From the NCBI RefSeq assembly GCF_030445035.2, contig NC_080678.1, positions 116,255,947 to 116,319,946 of the forward strand: a stretch of DNA of 64,000 nucleotides. The letters are read 5' to 3'. This document shows positions 48,171 through 58,782 of the stretch, one piece after another. A program made the position numbers and the translations under genes. Under the pieces are notes generated by a model. The model ran no database searches. It saw only the letters and a program-made list of their open reading frames with translations, and had not been told where the DNA came from. Each line of letters opens with the position of its first letter. Within the stretch, counting starts at the first letter, position 1. The DNA is from Dasypus novemcinctus (lineage: Eukaryota; Chordata; Mammalia; Cingulata; Dasypodidae).

Positions 48171-48679
48171 TTGAACATCTATGATTAGTTGTCTCAACTC
48201 CTTTATGTCATCTGGCTTATTTTTGTCCTTTACCTAGGCCATATCTTCTTGTTTCTTGGTGTGGATGGTAATATTTTATTGGTGTCTTGGCATCTAGCTT
48301 ACTAGATGTATTTTTTTTTTCCTTGGGTGCAGTTTTCCTCTTTAGTTTAGGGCTTTCTTGCTCTTTCTCCCTGGATGGTTGTGTAGTATCAGCCAATGAA
48401 GTAGTTGGCGCTGTAAGATGTGGAGGCTCAAGCTGCCCTCATTGCCCCAGGGACCCATGAAGCTTCTCCTAACTTTCCCCTTTGCCAGGGGTAGAGACAG
48501 AGCCACAGCTGTGTATAATAATCCCAAGTCAGTGCAGGCCTAGACTGTAGTTGCCCAGAGAGACTGATGAAGCTTTAAGCCCCTTTCTCCCCTGCCTAGG
48601 GTGAGGATGGAGCTGCAGGTGTGGACAGCAATATATGCTGTGTGGGTCCAAAATGACCACAGGTGACCTGGTAGACTTC

Positions 48680-49480
48680 TGACTATTCAGTCTGTGCCTG
48701 CCGAATGTACCTGCAGTTACCTAGAGAGGCTGGTGCAGGGTCTGCCAGCTTCTTCCCTGCTAGAGGTGGGCTAGGGCTGAAGGCTGATCTGGGTGAAAGA
48801 AGTTGGTCCCTACTGACACTGAGATTTTCAGGCAGCCAGGCTTCCCCTCATACTGGGGGCAGAGTCAAAATGGTGGCTACTAGTCTCTTTCTGACTTGGA
48901 GAGGTTCAAACTTTAGCTGTTCTTAGGATTATACTTTAGCCAGACGAATTTGCTAATCAGTAGCTGAAGTTGGTGGCCAACTATCTTTTTCCTCCCTATT
49001 TTTTGGAAATGGAGCTTCCAATTCCAACCACAGAATAGCCCCTGAGGTGGCTTGTGCCACCAGAGTAGGATGATCACCAGCCTCTGTGGCGTGGCCTGTA
49101 TTTTCCTGGAGAGGCTGGTGCAGGTTCCCTCAGCTTCTTCCCTGCTGGAGGTGGGGCTGGAGCTTATCCTAGAACTGCAATCTGATCTGGATGAAAAGAA
49201 GCTGGTCCCTACCAGCACAGTGATTTTCAGTCCATCTGCTTCCTCTCATGCTGATGACAGAGTTAAAATGGCAGCTACCAGCCTCTTTCTGACTTGGACA
49301 GGTTCAAACTTCAGCTGTTCTTAGGATTATACTTTAACCCACCAAATTTACTAATCAGTAGCTGAAGTTAGTGCCCAATCATCTCTTCTTCTTCCGTTTT
49401 TGACAAGTAGAGCTTCCAATTTTAGCCACAGAATAGCTCCTGAAGGGGCTTGTGCTGCCAGTGGAGGAGAGGCACTGGCC
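48680..49480 (-). repeat. Tandem L1 5'UTR units, about 385-398 bp period
   Basis: Two consecutive related units. For example, TTCAAACTTTAGCTGTTCTTAGG near 48,905 recurs with two changes near 49,303, AGCTTCCAATT at 49,013 recurs at 49,411 (398 bp) and GAGAGGCTGGTGCAGG at 48,724 recurs at 49,109 (385 bp). Tandem promoter monomers of this sort are known in some mammalian L1 families such as mouse. Confidence 0.8.
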
Positions 49481-49696
49481 TCTGAGGCGTGGAGAGATCT
49501 ACTTAGGAATCTTCTCTGCAGATGGGCAGTCTCCTCCTTCCTTTCTTTGAAGGATGTTGCAGGATGGTCATGGTGTCTTGGATACCCCAGACAGGTGCTT
49601 TAGGTAGCTCTGGGTGATTACTAACTGCCCTGTAGCAGGAGCTGACTCTAGGAGCTCCTTACTTTCGCCATGTTGCGGATTCCCCCTAGATTTTTA

Positions 49697-50167
49697 TTTA
49701 TTTTTATTTTTTAATTTTTTAAAGATTTATTTTTTTATTCCCCCCCACCTCCACCCCATAGTCTGTTCTCTGTGTCTATCTGCTGTGTGATCTTTTGTGT
49801 CTGCTTTCATTCTCATTAGGCACTCCAGGAACCGATCCTAGGACCTTCTGGAGTGGGACAGAGGCACTCATTCTCTTGTGTCACCCCAGCTCCCTGATCT
49901 GCTGCATGTCTTACTGTCTCTCTTCTGTGTCTCTTTTTGTTGTGTCATCTTGCTGCGCCAGCTCTCTGCATGGGCCAGCACTCCGTGTGGCCAGCGCTCC
50001 TGTGTGGGCCAGCTCTCCTGCACAGGGCAGCACTATGCATGGCCAGCTCTTCACTCAGGCGAACTTGCCATGCAGGCAAGCTTGCCTTCACCAGGAGACC
50101 CCGGGTACCAAACCCTGGACTTCCTATATGGTAGATGGGAGCCCAATTGCTTGAGTCACATCCGCTT
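49697..50167 (-). mobile_element. DAS-type SINE at the L1 5' edge
   Basis: T-rich tail, CCCCCCCACCTCC block, body GTCACCCCAGCTCC, head GCTTGAGTCACATCCGCTTTCC. CCCCTAGATTTTTA / CCCTAGACTTTTA flank it. Confidence 0.88.
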
Positions 50168-50344
50168 TCCCCTAGACTTTTAAATGAATCATCTTGACTG
50201 CTATGAAAAAAGGCCATTAAAACAAGTATGTATTTTGTATCTAAAGCTCCTTTAAAAATAAAGAGGGGAAAAAAACAAATATGTACACAGTTTATAAATA
50301 TATATGGAATATTATATGCCCTGCTTTACAATCTGCTTTTTCCA

Positions 50345-50595
50345 AAATGAATTTTTGATCATGTCATCCTATTGTTTAAAATCCTTTGTGGCTCTCAATC
50401 CCCTCACAATACAGCCCAAAGCCTTACAAAGCCCTTTGGTCTGGCCTCTGCCTATCTCAACAGCTTCTAACTGTAGGTTTTTTTTTTTTTTCCTGGAATG
50501 GGCCTTGGGGCCTTCACATTTGCTTGTTCCCTTGGTCTAGAATCAAACTCTCCCTCCCTCATTTAGATCATTTAGGCCTTCTTTAGGTCCCACCC
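50345..50595 (+). repeat. L2 fragment
   Basis: CATGTCATCCTATTGTTTAAAATCC, CAGCCCAAAGCCTTACAAAGCC, GGGGCCTTCACATTTGCTTG. It contains a T-run at 50,480-50,491. Confidence 0.8.
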
Positions 50596-51216
50596 ATTCA
50601 TCCATCTATCAAATATTTATGAGATGTCTGCTGTGTGCCAGGCACCATGCTAGGCACTGGAGATAGAGTAGTGAACAAAACAGGCAAAAATTCCATACCT
50701 TATGTAGCTTATGTTCTAGTGGGAGGGAGATTGGAAAAAACAGAAAGGGAGAAACCCTACGAAAAAACATAAAGCAAAGAAGGGGATGAGATGTTGAGGA
50801 AAAGGCTTGTAATTTTGGATAGGGTAGACAAAAGAAACCCTGGCTTAAAAAACAACAGCTGAGCAAAGACCTGGAGGAGGTGAGGGAGTGAGTCAGGCAG
50901 CTAACTGGAGGAAAGCAGTCTAGGCTGAAAGCAAAGGCCCTAAGGCACAGCCTGCCAGATAAGTTCCAGGAATAGCAAAGCGGCCAGTGTGTCAGAGAAG
51001 TGTGTGGGGGCTGGAGGGAAGGAGCAGGTGAGCTTTGGAGGCCCTTATAAGGAACTTGCCTTTTACTCTGAGTGAGATGGGAGCTATTAGAGGGTTTGGA
51101 GCAGAGCAGGCAGGAGTGATATATTCTGACATATTCTAACAGGATCACTCTAGCTGCTGAATTGAGACTAGATTTAGGAATACAAGGGCACAAGGAGGAA
51201 GACCACTTATGGGGTC

Positions 51217-51653
51217 TGTTAGTATTCTAGGACTGCTATAACAAAATATCACACACTTGAATCACATCAAACTACAGAAGTTTATTGTTTCATAGTGCTG
51301 GAGGCTAGAAGTCTTCAGTCAAGGTGTCAGAAGGTTGATTCCTTCTGGAAGCCCTAAGGGATAATCTGCTGCATGCCATTCTTAGCTTCTGCTGGATGCC
51401 AGCAATCCTTAGTGTTCCTTGGCTTCTAGATGCTGTACCTCAGTATCTTCTTTTGTTATCACATGGTGTTCTCCTTCTGTGTCTGTGTCCCTGTGTCTTC
51501 ACCTGGTTTTCTTATAAGGCCATTAGTCAGTATGATCTCATCTTAACTTAATTACATCTGCAAAGACCCCATTTCCAAATAAGTTCACATTCATAGGCAC
51601 TGGGGTTAAGACTTCAACCTATCTGTTTGGTGGACACAATTCAACCCAAAACA
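51217..51653 (-). mobile_element. MLT1-like LTR
   Basis: TGTTAGTATTCTAGGACTGCTATAAC, TGCTGGAGGCTAGAAG, AAGACCCCATTTCCAAATAAG, TTCAACCCAAAACA: the reverse of MLT1. Confidence 0.85.
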
Positions 51654-52014
51654 GGAGGCTACTTAAGATTTTGACTAAGGTATGATGATGGCTTGGCTCA
51701 GGATGGTAATAGTGGAAATGGTGAGAAGTTGGCAGATTCTGAATATATCCTTGAGGTTAGAGCCAAAAGGATTTGCTGAGGAATCAGATATGAAATGTGT
51801 GATAGAAAGAGAATAGTCAAGGATGACTCCAAGGTTTTTTTACCTAAATAATAAGACTGGACTTGCCATTTCCATGAAATGAAGAAAATGATCAGCAGGT
51901 TTGAAGGGAAATACCAGATAATCAGTTTTGGACATAAAAAGTTTGAGATGCCTGGATGCCTACTGGATATCCAAATGGAGATATCCAGTAATGTGCTAGA
52001 TACATGAATCTAGA

Positions 52015-52352
52015 ATTCTGGGGAACATGGAATTGAGTGAAGTAAGCCAGAAACAATAGTACAAATATTTAATGATTTCGCTTACATGAAACTAACTAGA
52101 ATATGCAAATTTATGGAGACAGAAAGTAGAATACAGATTTCAGAAGGGGAAAAGAGGGAGTTAATGCTTAATGGACACAGAGTTTCTGTTGGGGTAACGG
52201 AAAAGTTTTGGTAAAGGAGGGTGATGATAGTAGCACAACATTGTGAAAGTAATTAATGTCACTGACTTGTATGCTTAATAATAGTAGTTAAAATGGAAAT
52301 TTTATGTTATATGTATATTACCATAAGAAAAATTTAAAAATTGATAGAATTC
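52015..52352 (+). mobile_element. L1 3'UTR fragment
   Basis: GAGTGAAGTAAGCCAGAAAC, GATTTCGCTTACATGAAAC, GAGTTTCTGTTGGGGTAACGG, TATATTACCATAAGAAAAATT. Same family as 16,221-16,812. Confidence 0.78.
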
Positions 52353-52489
52353 AGAGAAGATTTTTAGGTTGGAGCTATAAATCTGGAGTTGTCAGCACAA
52401 TTGAGAGCTAAAACACTGGATAGCTCACTAAGAGATTAAGGGTAGAAGTAAAAGGATAGAGTCCTAGCACACTCTTAAAAGCAATTCTT

Positions 52490-52905
52490 GGGAAGTGGAT
52501 TTGGCTCAACTGATAGAGTGTCTGCCTACCACAAGGGAGATCCACGGTTCAAACCTAGGGCCTCCTGACCCATGTGGTGAGCTGGCCCATGCACAGAGCT
52601 GATGCGCACAAGGAGTGCCCTGCCATGCAAGGGTGTCCCTGCATAGGGGAGCCCCACACGCAAGGAGTGTGCCCTGCAAAGACAGCCGCCCTGTGTGAAA
52701 AAAAATAGTGCAGCTGGCCCAGGAGTAGCACCGCACACACAGAGAGCTGACGCAGCAAGATGACACAACATAAAGAGATACAGATTCCCAGTGCCGCTGA
52801 TAAGAACGCAAGCAGACACAGAAGAACACACAGTGAATGGACACAGAGCACACAATGGGGGAGACGGGAGATAAAATAAATAAATAAATCTTTAAAAATA
52901 AATAT
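52490..52905 (+). mobile_element. DAS-type SINE, perfect 11-bp TSD
   Basis: GGGAAGTGGATTTGGCTC head, GGTTCAAACCTAGGGCC, long body, tail AAATAAATAAATC. AAGCAATTCTT at 52,479-52,489 and 52,906-52,916. Confidence 0.93.
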
Positions 52906-52916
52906 AAGCAATTCTT

Positions 52917-53305
52917 AATCTTTTTAATTTCAGGACCTGTTTGCACTCTTGAAAATATTTGAGGATATCAAAGAGCTTTTGTATATGTGAGTTTTACCTG
53001 TCAATATTAGAAATTATAAATTAAAATAGAAAATTTCAAAATATGTATTTATTAATTCCATTAGAAATAACAATAACCTAGCACATTATCATAAATAACA
53101 CTTTTTTAAAGAAAAAATAGTTTTAAACCAAAAAAAAAAAAATCAGTGAGAAGTGCCATTGCTTTGCATTTTTTCATATCTCTTTAATGTCTGCCTTCAT
53201 AAAAATAGCTGGATTCTCTTATCTGCTTCCGTATCCCACTGACTTCCTAAAAGGATTCCAGGGGCCCCAGACTGCACTCTGAGAACCCCTGTTGCTCTAA
53301 CATGT
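52917..53305. mobile_element. hAT-like DNA transposon remnant
   Basis: AATATTTGAGGATATCAAAGAGCTTTTGTATATG, TGAGAAGTGCCATTGC, TCTTTAATGTCTGCC, GCACTCTGAGAACCCCTG. I recognise it as a common mammalian MER-type element but do not assert the name. Confidence 0.55.
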
Positions 53306-53685
53306 AGAGGTTGGGAGGGTTTAGAAAGAATCATTAAAGGAGACTAGGAATCTGCAGCCAAGTAGGAAAATCAGAAGAGCTTGGTGCTCTGGAGGCTGAG
53401 TGAAGAAATTATTTCGAGGAGAGTGAGCAAATGCTGCTGATGGTACAAGTTAGCCTAGGACTGAGACTGGCTGCTGGATTTGGTGATGTGGAGGCCTTCT
53501 GGAACCTGGATAACAGCAGTTTTGGTGGATCTCAGCATAAAGGCCACTTGGTCAAGGCACTGATCTGAAGTTAGGTTAATTTTCCCCAAAACCTATTTAT
53601 TTTATATCTCCCCCCATCTTCACACTTTCCTTTTTTCATTTTTTAAGTTTACTTGTTTTAATATCTGCCTCTTCCACTACATTTT

Positions 53686-54032
53686 TCTTTTAAAGATTTA
53701 TTTTATTTATTTCCCTTCCCCCTTGTTGTTTGGAGTTGCTGTCTGCTCTCTGTGTCCATTTGCTATGTGCTCTCTGTGTCTGCTCATCTTCTCTTTAGGA
53801 GGCACCAGGAACCAAAACCGGGACCTCCCATGTGGAAGAGAGATGCTCATCGCCTGAAACACCTCAGCTGCCTGGTTTGTTGTGTCTCTTTTGTTGCACC
53901 ATCTTGTTGCATCAGCTCTCTGTGCCTGCCCACCGTGCCAACTCACCTTCTCCAGGAGGCACTGGAAACTGAACTCAGGACCTCCCGTATGGTAGTTGGA
54001 AGCCAAATCGCTTGAGCCATATCTTCTTCCCA
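53686..54032 (-). mobile_element. DAS-type SINE, dimeric, perfect 13-bp TSD
   Basis: Two tRNA-like units (GGCACCAGGAACCAAAACCGGGACC and GGCACTGGAAACTGAACTCAGGACC). TCCACTACATTTT at 53,673-53,685 and 54,033-54,045. Confidence 0.93.
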
Positions 54033-54045
54033 TCCACTACATTTT

Positions 54046-54800
54046 AAGTTGTGTGAGAAGAGAGAGAAAATCAGTTGTATTTGCTGATGCTTCCTCAGCA
54101 CATAGCAAGTGCCTGGAAGACAGTGAATGATCAAGTCTTCTCCAGGAAGCTTTTTCAAAGTATTTCTGAAACTCCATCCTTACGGGACACTGTAAACCTC
54201 TCATCATATTATTTCTGTCATTTGGACCCTTCTTCCCCAAACAAACCCTGCACATTGATCTTCAGTTCTAGCTTTATTTATTCCTTCACCTGTGAGGTTT
54301 CATTTCTCTCTTTTGAAATCGTATACGTTCTTCAAGATTAATGACACTCATTCATTCATTCAAGAAACAGTTATTGATAATCTACCATATGAATAGTTCC
54401 TGCCCTTTAGGAACTTCACAGTTTGTTGGAGGATTCAGATATATAAATTCAGGTAAATAAAATATGGTATGGGAAGTCTGGGTCCATGCTTACACAGGCC
54501 TGGTGCTTGGTTTAATGCTATACTGTCATCCTCTTGAAATTTTTAATGATTTTTGTACACGGAGCCCCTCAAAGAAAGTAGATGGTCCTGAGTGAAGTGA
54601 GGGATATACAAATTTCTGGAACATAATCCCATTGCTTTTGCTCTTGATACTTGAAACAAATATTGATTGAATATTCTGTTCTGAGGTGACCAGGTGAAGT
54701 GGAGGGAAGGCATAGCCACTCCAGGCAGAGGCAATTACAGGAGCAAATACCCTGGAGCCAGAAACAGCACAGGGTGTGGCAGGAAAAGAAGGGTCTAATC
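54046..54800. repeat. L2 fragments in both orientations
   Basis: 54,046-54,335 reads as L2 on + (CATAGCAAGTGCCTGGAAGACAGTGAATGATC...). 54,345-54,480 and 54,640-54,800 read as L2 on - (CAAGAAACAGTTATTGATAATC..., GGCAGAGGCAATTACAGGAGC). Confidence 0.55.
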
Positions 54801-54805
54801 ATGTG

Positions 54806-54945
54806 TATTAGTCAGTCAAAGGGGTGCTGGTACAAAGTACCAGAAATCTGTTGGTTTTTATAAAGAGGAACAGCCCAGTTTACAAACATAATCCTTCTTT
54901 TTGGAATTCATAAATAATATCAAATTGCTACATCAAGGTATGCTT
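54806..54945 (-). mobile_element. Remnant of the xenarthran MaLR-like LTR
   Basis: TGTATTAGTCAGTCAAAGGGGTGCTG and GGAATTCATAAATAATATC are the two ends of the 18,991/24,211/55,710 LTR family, in reverse and internally deleted. Confidence 0.75.
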
Positions 54946-55321
54946 TTCTCTTTAAGGCCTTTTGCCCCCCACCTCATGATCTTATTGCCCATTGTCAGCA
55001 CCTCTTAACACACAAACCTATAGTAGTTTAAATCACACTGTGAACATCCACAGATGTTCACTGGACATTTCATAGGGGATGGGCATTGTGCTAGAGAACA
55101 CAGCACAAAGAAGTGTGCATTCCTTAGGTGAGCGAGAGATGTGAATAATGGGTGGTATGTTGAGGAAAGGTCTCTCTTGTACACAGTTCATTACTCACCA
55201 CAGAGACAGCAGTGGATGTTGTTGTTTTGCATTATTTTGGATTCATAGGTCAATGCTGAAATCAACTTTGTTCAGCATTTCAATAGGAGATTTTCTATCT
55301 CAGGTTAATAGCAAGTATGGG

Positions 55322-55547
55322 AGAACCTCTGGGAAGATGGTAGACTAGACACAGGATTCTTTTCCCTCTCAGAAAAATAGAAGACAGGCAGAAACAGCAT
55401 GGAAAAAAAATATTCTAAGGTTTAGGACACCAGGGGAAGGCTGGACACTGCCCAGAAGAGAAGGGCAAAGGAAAAGAATTGCAATTGCAAAACTGTGAGT
55501 TAAAAGCCACAGTTGCAACTACCAGCATCCTCCCCCAACCTATTATA
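55322..55547 (+). mobile_element. L1 5'UTR start
   Basis: CTGGGAAGATGGTAGACTAGACACAGG is the start wording of an L1 5'UTR. The rest of this L1 appears to continue at 56,830-57,898 after later insertions. Confidence 0.65.
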
Positions 55548-55550
55548 GAC

Positions 55551-56270
55551 CAGGGTTTTTAACAAGGGGTCCATGAGCTTGATTTGAATTAAAAAAAAAA
55601 TTCTTGTGGGTACATGTTGCTGAAGGTGTGATATATTTATTAAATAACACACAGTGTAGTGTAGACTTAGTAAGGGGTCCATGGTTTTCACCTGACTGGC
55701 AAAGGGGTCTGTAGCAGTTTGATATAGTTATGAATTCCAAAAATAAATATTGGATTATGTTTGTAATCTGGTCTATTAGTGGGCATGATTGAGTTATGGT
55801 TAGGGCTTTGACTGGGCCACGTCATTAGGACATGGAGTCCCCACCCCTTGGTGGGTGGGGACTCACAGATAAAAGGCATGGCAAAGGACAGAGTTGAAGC
55901 TTTTGATGTAAGTGTTTCTGATATTGGAATTTGATGCTGAAGATTTAAACTGGAGCCCCAGGAAGTCAGCATGTGGAGGAAAGAGAAGCCAGCCCCAGGA
56001 AAGAAGGAACCTTGAACCCAGAGAAAAGAAAGCCCCAGGAACGGAGGAACCCAGGAAGCCTGAACCCTTCCTTGCAGACATCAGCAGCCATCTCGCTCCA
56101 AATAGACTTTGGTGAGGGAAGTAACTTATGCTTTATGGTCTGGTATCTGTAAGCTCCTACCCCAAATAAATACCCTTTATAAAAACCAACTAATTTCTGG
56201 TATTTTGCATCAGCACCCCTTTGGCTAACTAATACAGGATCCCTGGAACAAAAAAGGTTAAGAATCCCTA
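55551..56270. mobile_element. hAT-type element split by an LTR
   Basis: CAGGGTTTTTAACAAGGGGTCCATGAGC at the left and AAAAAAGGTTAAGAATCCCT at the right are inverted-repeat ends of a common hAT MER element. GTAAGGGGTCCATGG... precedes the LTR at 55,710-56,236. Confidence 0.65.
55710..56236 (+). mobile_element. Solo MaLR-like LTR, 527 bp
   Basis: TGTAGCAGTTTGATATAG...GGCTAACTAATACA with flanks GGGTC/GGATC (4 of 5). It contains AAATAAATACCC before the end, and is the least interrupted copy of this family in the window. Confidence 0.88.
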
Positions 56271-56360
56271 CTATACCCCTATATTTTTTTAATGTAACAT
56301 TTTATGTAATCTATGTATCTTTTTTTTTTAAAAAAAGAACCCTTGCTATAGATACTTTTC

Positions 56361-56829
56361 TTTTGTTTTTTAAAGTTGAACCACCTTTTTTTTTTTTAAA
56401 GATTTATTTTACCCCCTCCTTCCCACTGTTGTCTGCTCTCTGTGTTCATTCACTGTGTGTTCTTCTGTGTCTGCTTGTATTCTTATTAGGTGGCTCTGAG
56501 AAAGCTGCCCTGGGACCTTCTGGAGTGGGATAGAGGCAATTACTCTCTTGTACCACCTCAGCTCCCGTGCTATGTCTTCTTATTTTCTATTCTCTGTGTC
56601 TCTTTTTGTGTCATCTTGCTGCACCAGTTCTCCGTGTTGGCTGGCACTCCTGCATGAGGTTGCTTTTTCCCACGCAGGGTGTCTCTCCTGCACGGGGCCA
56701 CATTCCTGCATGGGCCGGCACTCTGCGTGGACCAGCTCAGTGCATGGGCCAGCTTGCCTTCACCAGGAGACCTGGACCTCCTATATGGTAGACGGGAGCC
56801 CAGTTGGTTGAGCCACAGCCATTTCCCCT
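56361..56829 (-). mobile_element. DAS-type SINE
   Basis: T-rich tail, GATTTATTTTACCCCCTCC, body, head GGTTGAGCCACAGCCATTTCCC. TGCTATAGATACTTTT / TGCTACAGATACTTTT flank it (about 56,344 and 56,830). Confidence 0.88.
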
Positions 56830-57898
56830 GCTACAGATACTTTTGAATTCGCAGGCCTTGTACTAGCAGCTACAAAGGGGGTCCCAGGGATCCACCTTCC
56901 CAGGAAAGGGGAGAGAGACAGACACGGCTTAAGGCTGACTCAGCTTTGACCCACAAATTTAACCTGGTGTTCCAGGAGCCCTTCCTTCCAGCCAGGCACG
57001 GCCATGCCATTGTTTGTCTTGGTTGCTGGCAAGGGACTAAAGAGATCCAGCTCTCTCCATTTCCCATTCTACTCATCAGGACTGGCTGTTGAAGATGCAG
57101 AGGGGAGTGGAATTAGTTCCTACCTGGGAAAAGGGAGGTGGCTGCTGGCAAAGGCTGGAGAACTGCCTCTAAGAAAGTTTGAATCACAAGTCTCTTAGCC
57201 TCCAGGAAGCCTTCCCTATCACAGTGATCCAGTCTGTGTTGCAGCAAACACACTCTGACAAGGCACTGAACTGTGAGGGCTGCCAAAGAGCACCATCAGC
57301 GGGTGGACTAGGGAAGTGTATGCAAGGAAATTAAAAGTAAATAAGTAAGAAAGGTTTTTTCTGGCTTTTACAATCTCCTTCCCCAAGGCCCTTGGAAGTG
57401 GGTCTGCAACCGATTACTGGGTGCAGGGCCCAGATTTGAGGTAATAACAGGGACAATCCTAAAGACCCAGAACAAGCTGAACTAAGAATAGCAGTAACAC
57501 ACAGCCTCCCACCAATAAATCCTTATGAAAGAGAGAGAGATCGAGCATCTGAATAAACTCAACATCCTAAACAGACACCTAGACATCAGCAGAAACTTAC
57601 AGGCCATACTAAGAAAATGGAAGAAATGGCCCAAGAAAAGGAATAAATCAAAGTCCCAGAAGAGACATAGGACTTCAGAAAACTAATTGAGATGCATATA
57701 AATTTCCAAAATTTATGAGTTGAAAGACACTATGGCTAATGAAAAAAGGACATCAAGAAGACACTTGGGCGAGCATACAGAAGAATTTGAAAACCTGAAT
57801 AGAAAAGTAACAGAGCTCATGGGAACAAAAGACATGATATGTGAGATAAAAAAACACATTAGAGGCATACAACAGCAGACTTGAAATGACAGAAGAAA
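56830..57898 (+). mobile_element. L1 5'UTR and start of ORF1, target of the provirus
   Basis: 5'UTR-like text continues to about 57,530. From there ORF1-like A-rich text follows (AAGAAATGGCCCAAGAAAAGG, GAGTTGAAAGACACTATGGC, GAAATGACAGAAGAAA) until it is cut by the provirus at 57,899. Frames are short and broken. Confidence 0.65.
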
Positions 57899-58071
57899 TG
57901 TCACAGTGTGGGCTCGCCTGGAGGGTCGCTGCAGGGGCGGTGTGGGCTCAGGTGGAGGGCTGCAACACATGGAGGGGCCTTCCGAGAAGGCGCTCCAGGG
58001 CCGGCAAGGTGCGGAGGACGTGCGGTAGGAAGAAGACTACCGAGGAGACCAGGATCTGTGTGCAAGGCTGA

Positions 58072-58077
58072 TTTATT
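58072..58077 (-). promoter_or_regulatory. LTR polyadenylation signal AATAAA
   Basis: AATAAA on the minus strand, conserved in both LTRs (the other copy is at 63,643-63,648). In this copy it would specify 3' end formation of proviral transcripts. Confidence 0.65.
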
Positions 58078-58092
58078 CAGGAAGTACAGCGG

Positions 58093-58100
58093 TTAATATA
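58093..58100 (-). promoter_or_regulatory. LTR TATA-like box
   Basis: TATATTAA on the minus strand within the 3' LTR, with an identical copy at 63,664-63,671 in the 5' LTR. It lies just upstream of AATAAA, so transcription would be expected to start near or after 58,070. Assignment is by motif and position only. Confidence 0.6.
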
Positions 58101-58440
58101 GGGCGAAGATGGGGGAGGGGCAGGGGGCATGGCCGGGGGCCGGCAGATGGCTGATAGGTTCGTGCAGGAGTGCATCACTGGTTGCGGGCAGAAGACAGGG
58201 TAGCCAGGGTTCTCGGCGGCAGTGAGGCGGGGCTGTCATGGCGTGGCGGTGGCCCTCGGGGGAGAGGTGGGGTTAGGCCACCGAGGGGGAAGCGGGTGCA
58301 GCTGGGCAGAGGGGCGGGCAGTACGCCCGAACCCCAAGCGGAGGGCCTTAACGCCCGTTCCCGCCACCCGGGTCCGACTCGCACCGGTGCCTGGAGACGA
58401 GCAGACCCTTGCTGTCGCCACGCTCCCACACGGTGCCACC

Positions 58441-58782
58441 CTACATTTCCCCCTTTTCTTTTATTAAGCGCCAAAGAAGGTGGAAGAGGAAGGGCCAGCG
58501 CTCATTTTGTTGGGGGGGGGCCTCGCCAGGCAGCACGTTCGAGAAGCCTGTCTTGGGGGGGGTGAAGGTGGGTGGCAGCGGCCGCCGGGTCCTTTCAGCT
58601 TGGGCTAGGTGGAGTAGCCACAGAACTTGTTGGCGGAGAGGGTCGGGCTCGGCATTCAGGGTCATCATGGCCATCTGAGGGGCGAGGTGTCGCTGGCGAC
58701 GTTTCTCTCTCCGGGTCAGGCGGTTCGGCAGTGGCAGGCCGGATGAGGTGTCCTGGGATCCAGATGGGCTGGGCGGCGTCAT
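58441..58782 (-). pseudogene. env: Candidate env leader relic, rest of env deleted
   Basis: A frame overlapping the 3' end of integrase runs from at least 58,941 to 58,441. An ATG at 58,782 would start a product with a basic cluster RREKRRQRH, then QMAMMTL and a hydrophobic LLHLAQ segment. Betaretroviral env genes normally begin in this position, overlapping pol, and have Arg-rich leaders that in some members double as RNA-export proteins. The frame then runs straight through the polypurine tract to stop just inside the LTR. There is no room for surface or transmembrane domains. I infer an internal env deletion; a chance overlapping frame in GC-rich DNA is the alternative. Confidence 0.5.
58446..58462 (-). 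other. Polypurine tract of the provirus
   Basis: The 17-base purine run on the minus strand (AAAAGAAAAGGGGGAAA) directly abuts the TG start of the 3' LTR. This is the expected plus-strand primer position for reverse transcription. Confidence 0.88.

Larger units (their letters stand above)
46745..49690 (-). mobile_element. L1 derivative: 5'UTR, ORF1 and a short ORF2/3' piece
   Basis: On the minus strand this starts at about 49,690 (CGCAACATGGCGAAAG), runs through a duplicated 5'UTR (about 48,680-49,480), ORF1 (about 48,200-47,340), an inter-ORF region and a short ORF2-related piece (about 47,250-46,745), then stops. Most of ORF2 is missing. Like 36,415-40,302 this is an ORF1-retaining, ORF2-poor copy. 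A SINE has inserted at its outer 5' edge (49,697-50,167). Confidence 0.78.
50600..53560 (-). repeat. Long L2 copy broken by four later insertions
   Basis: L2 pieces at 50,600-51,211 (CTGTGTGCCAGGCACCATGCTAGGCACTGG), 51,660-52,010, 52,353-52,478 and 53,310-53,560 run in a consistent order. Between them sit an MLT1 LTR, an L1 3'UTR, a SINE and a hAT-like repeat. Confidence 0.75.
57899..58445 (-). repeat. 3' LTR of the provirus (complete)
   Basis: This 547-bp LTR has the expected TG...CA ends. Read on the minus strand it starts at 58,445 next to the polypurine tract and ends at 57,899. It is GC-rich with many CpG-derived differences from the other copy. A TATA-like box (58,093-58,100) and an AATAAA signal (58,072-58,077) mark the U3/R area. 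The AATAAA lies only about 15 bases after the TATA box, so the signal would be in U3 with a short R, an arrangement known in betaretroviruses. Positions 57,899-58,379 align without net gaps to the 5' LTR. Confidence 0.93.

Noticed and set aside
58170-58565. Arg/Gly-rich + frames across the 3' LTR and integrase end
   Set aside because: Antisense shadows of GC-rich LTR and pol sequence.
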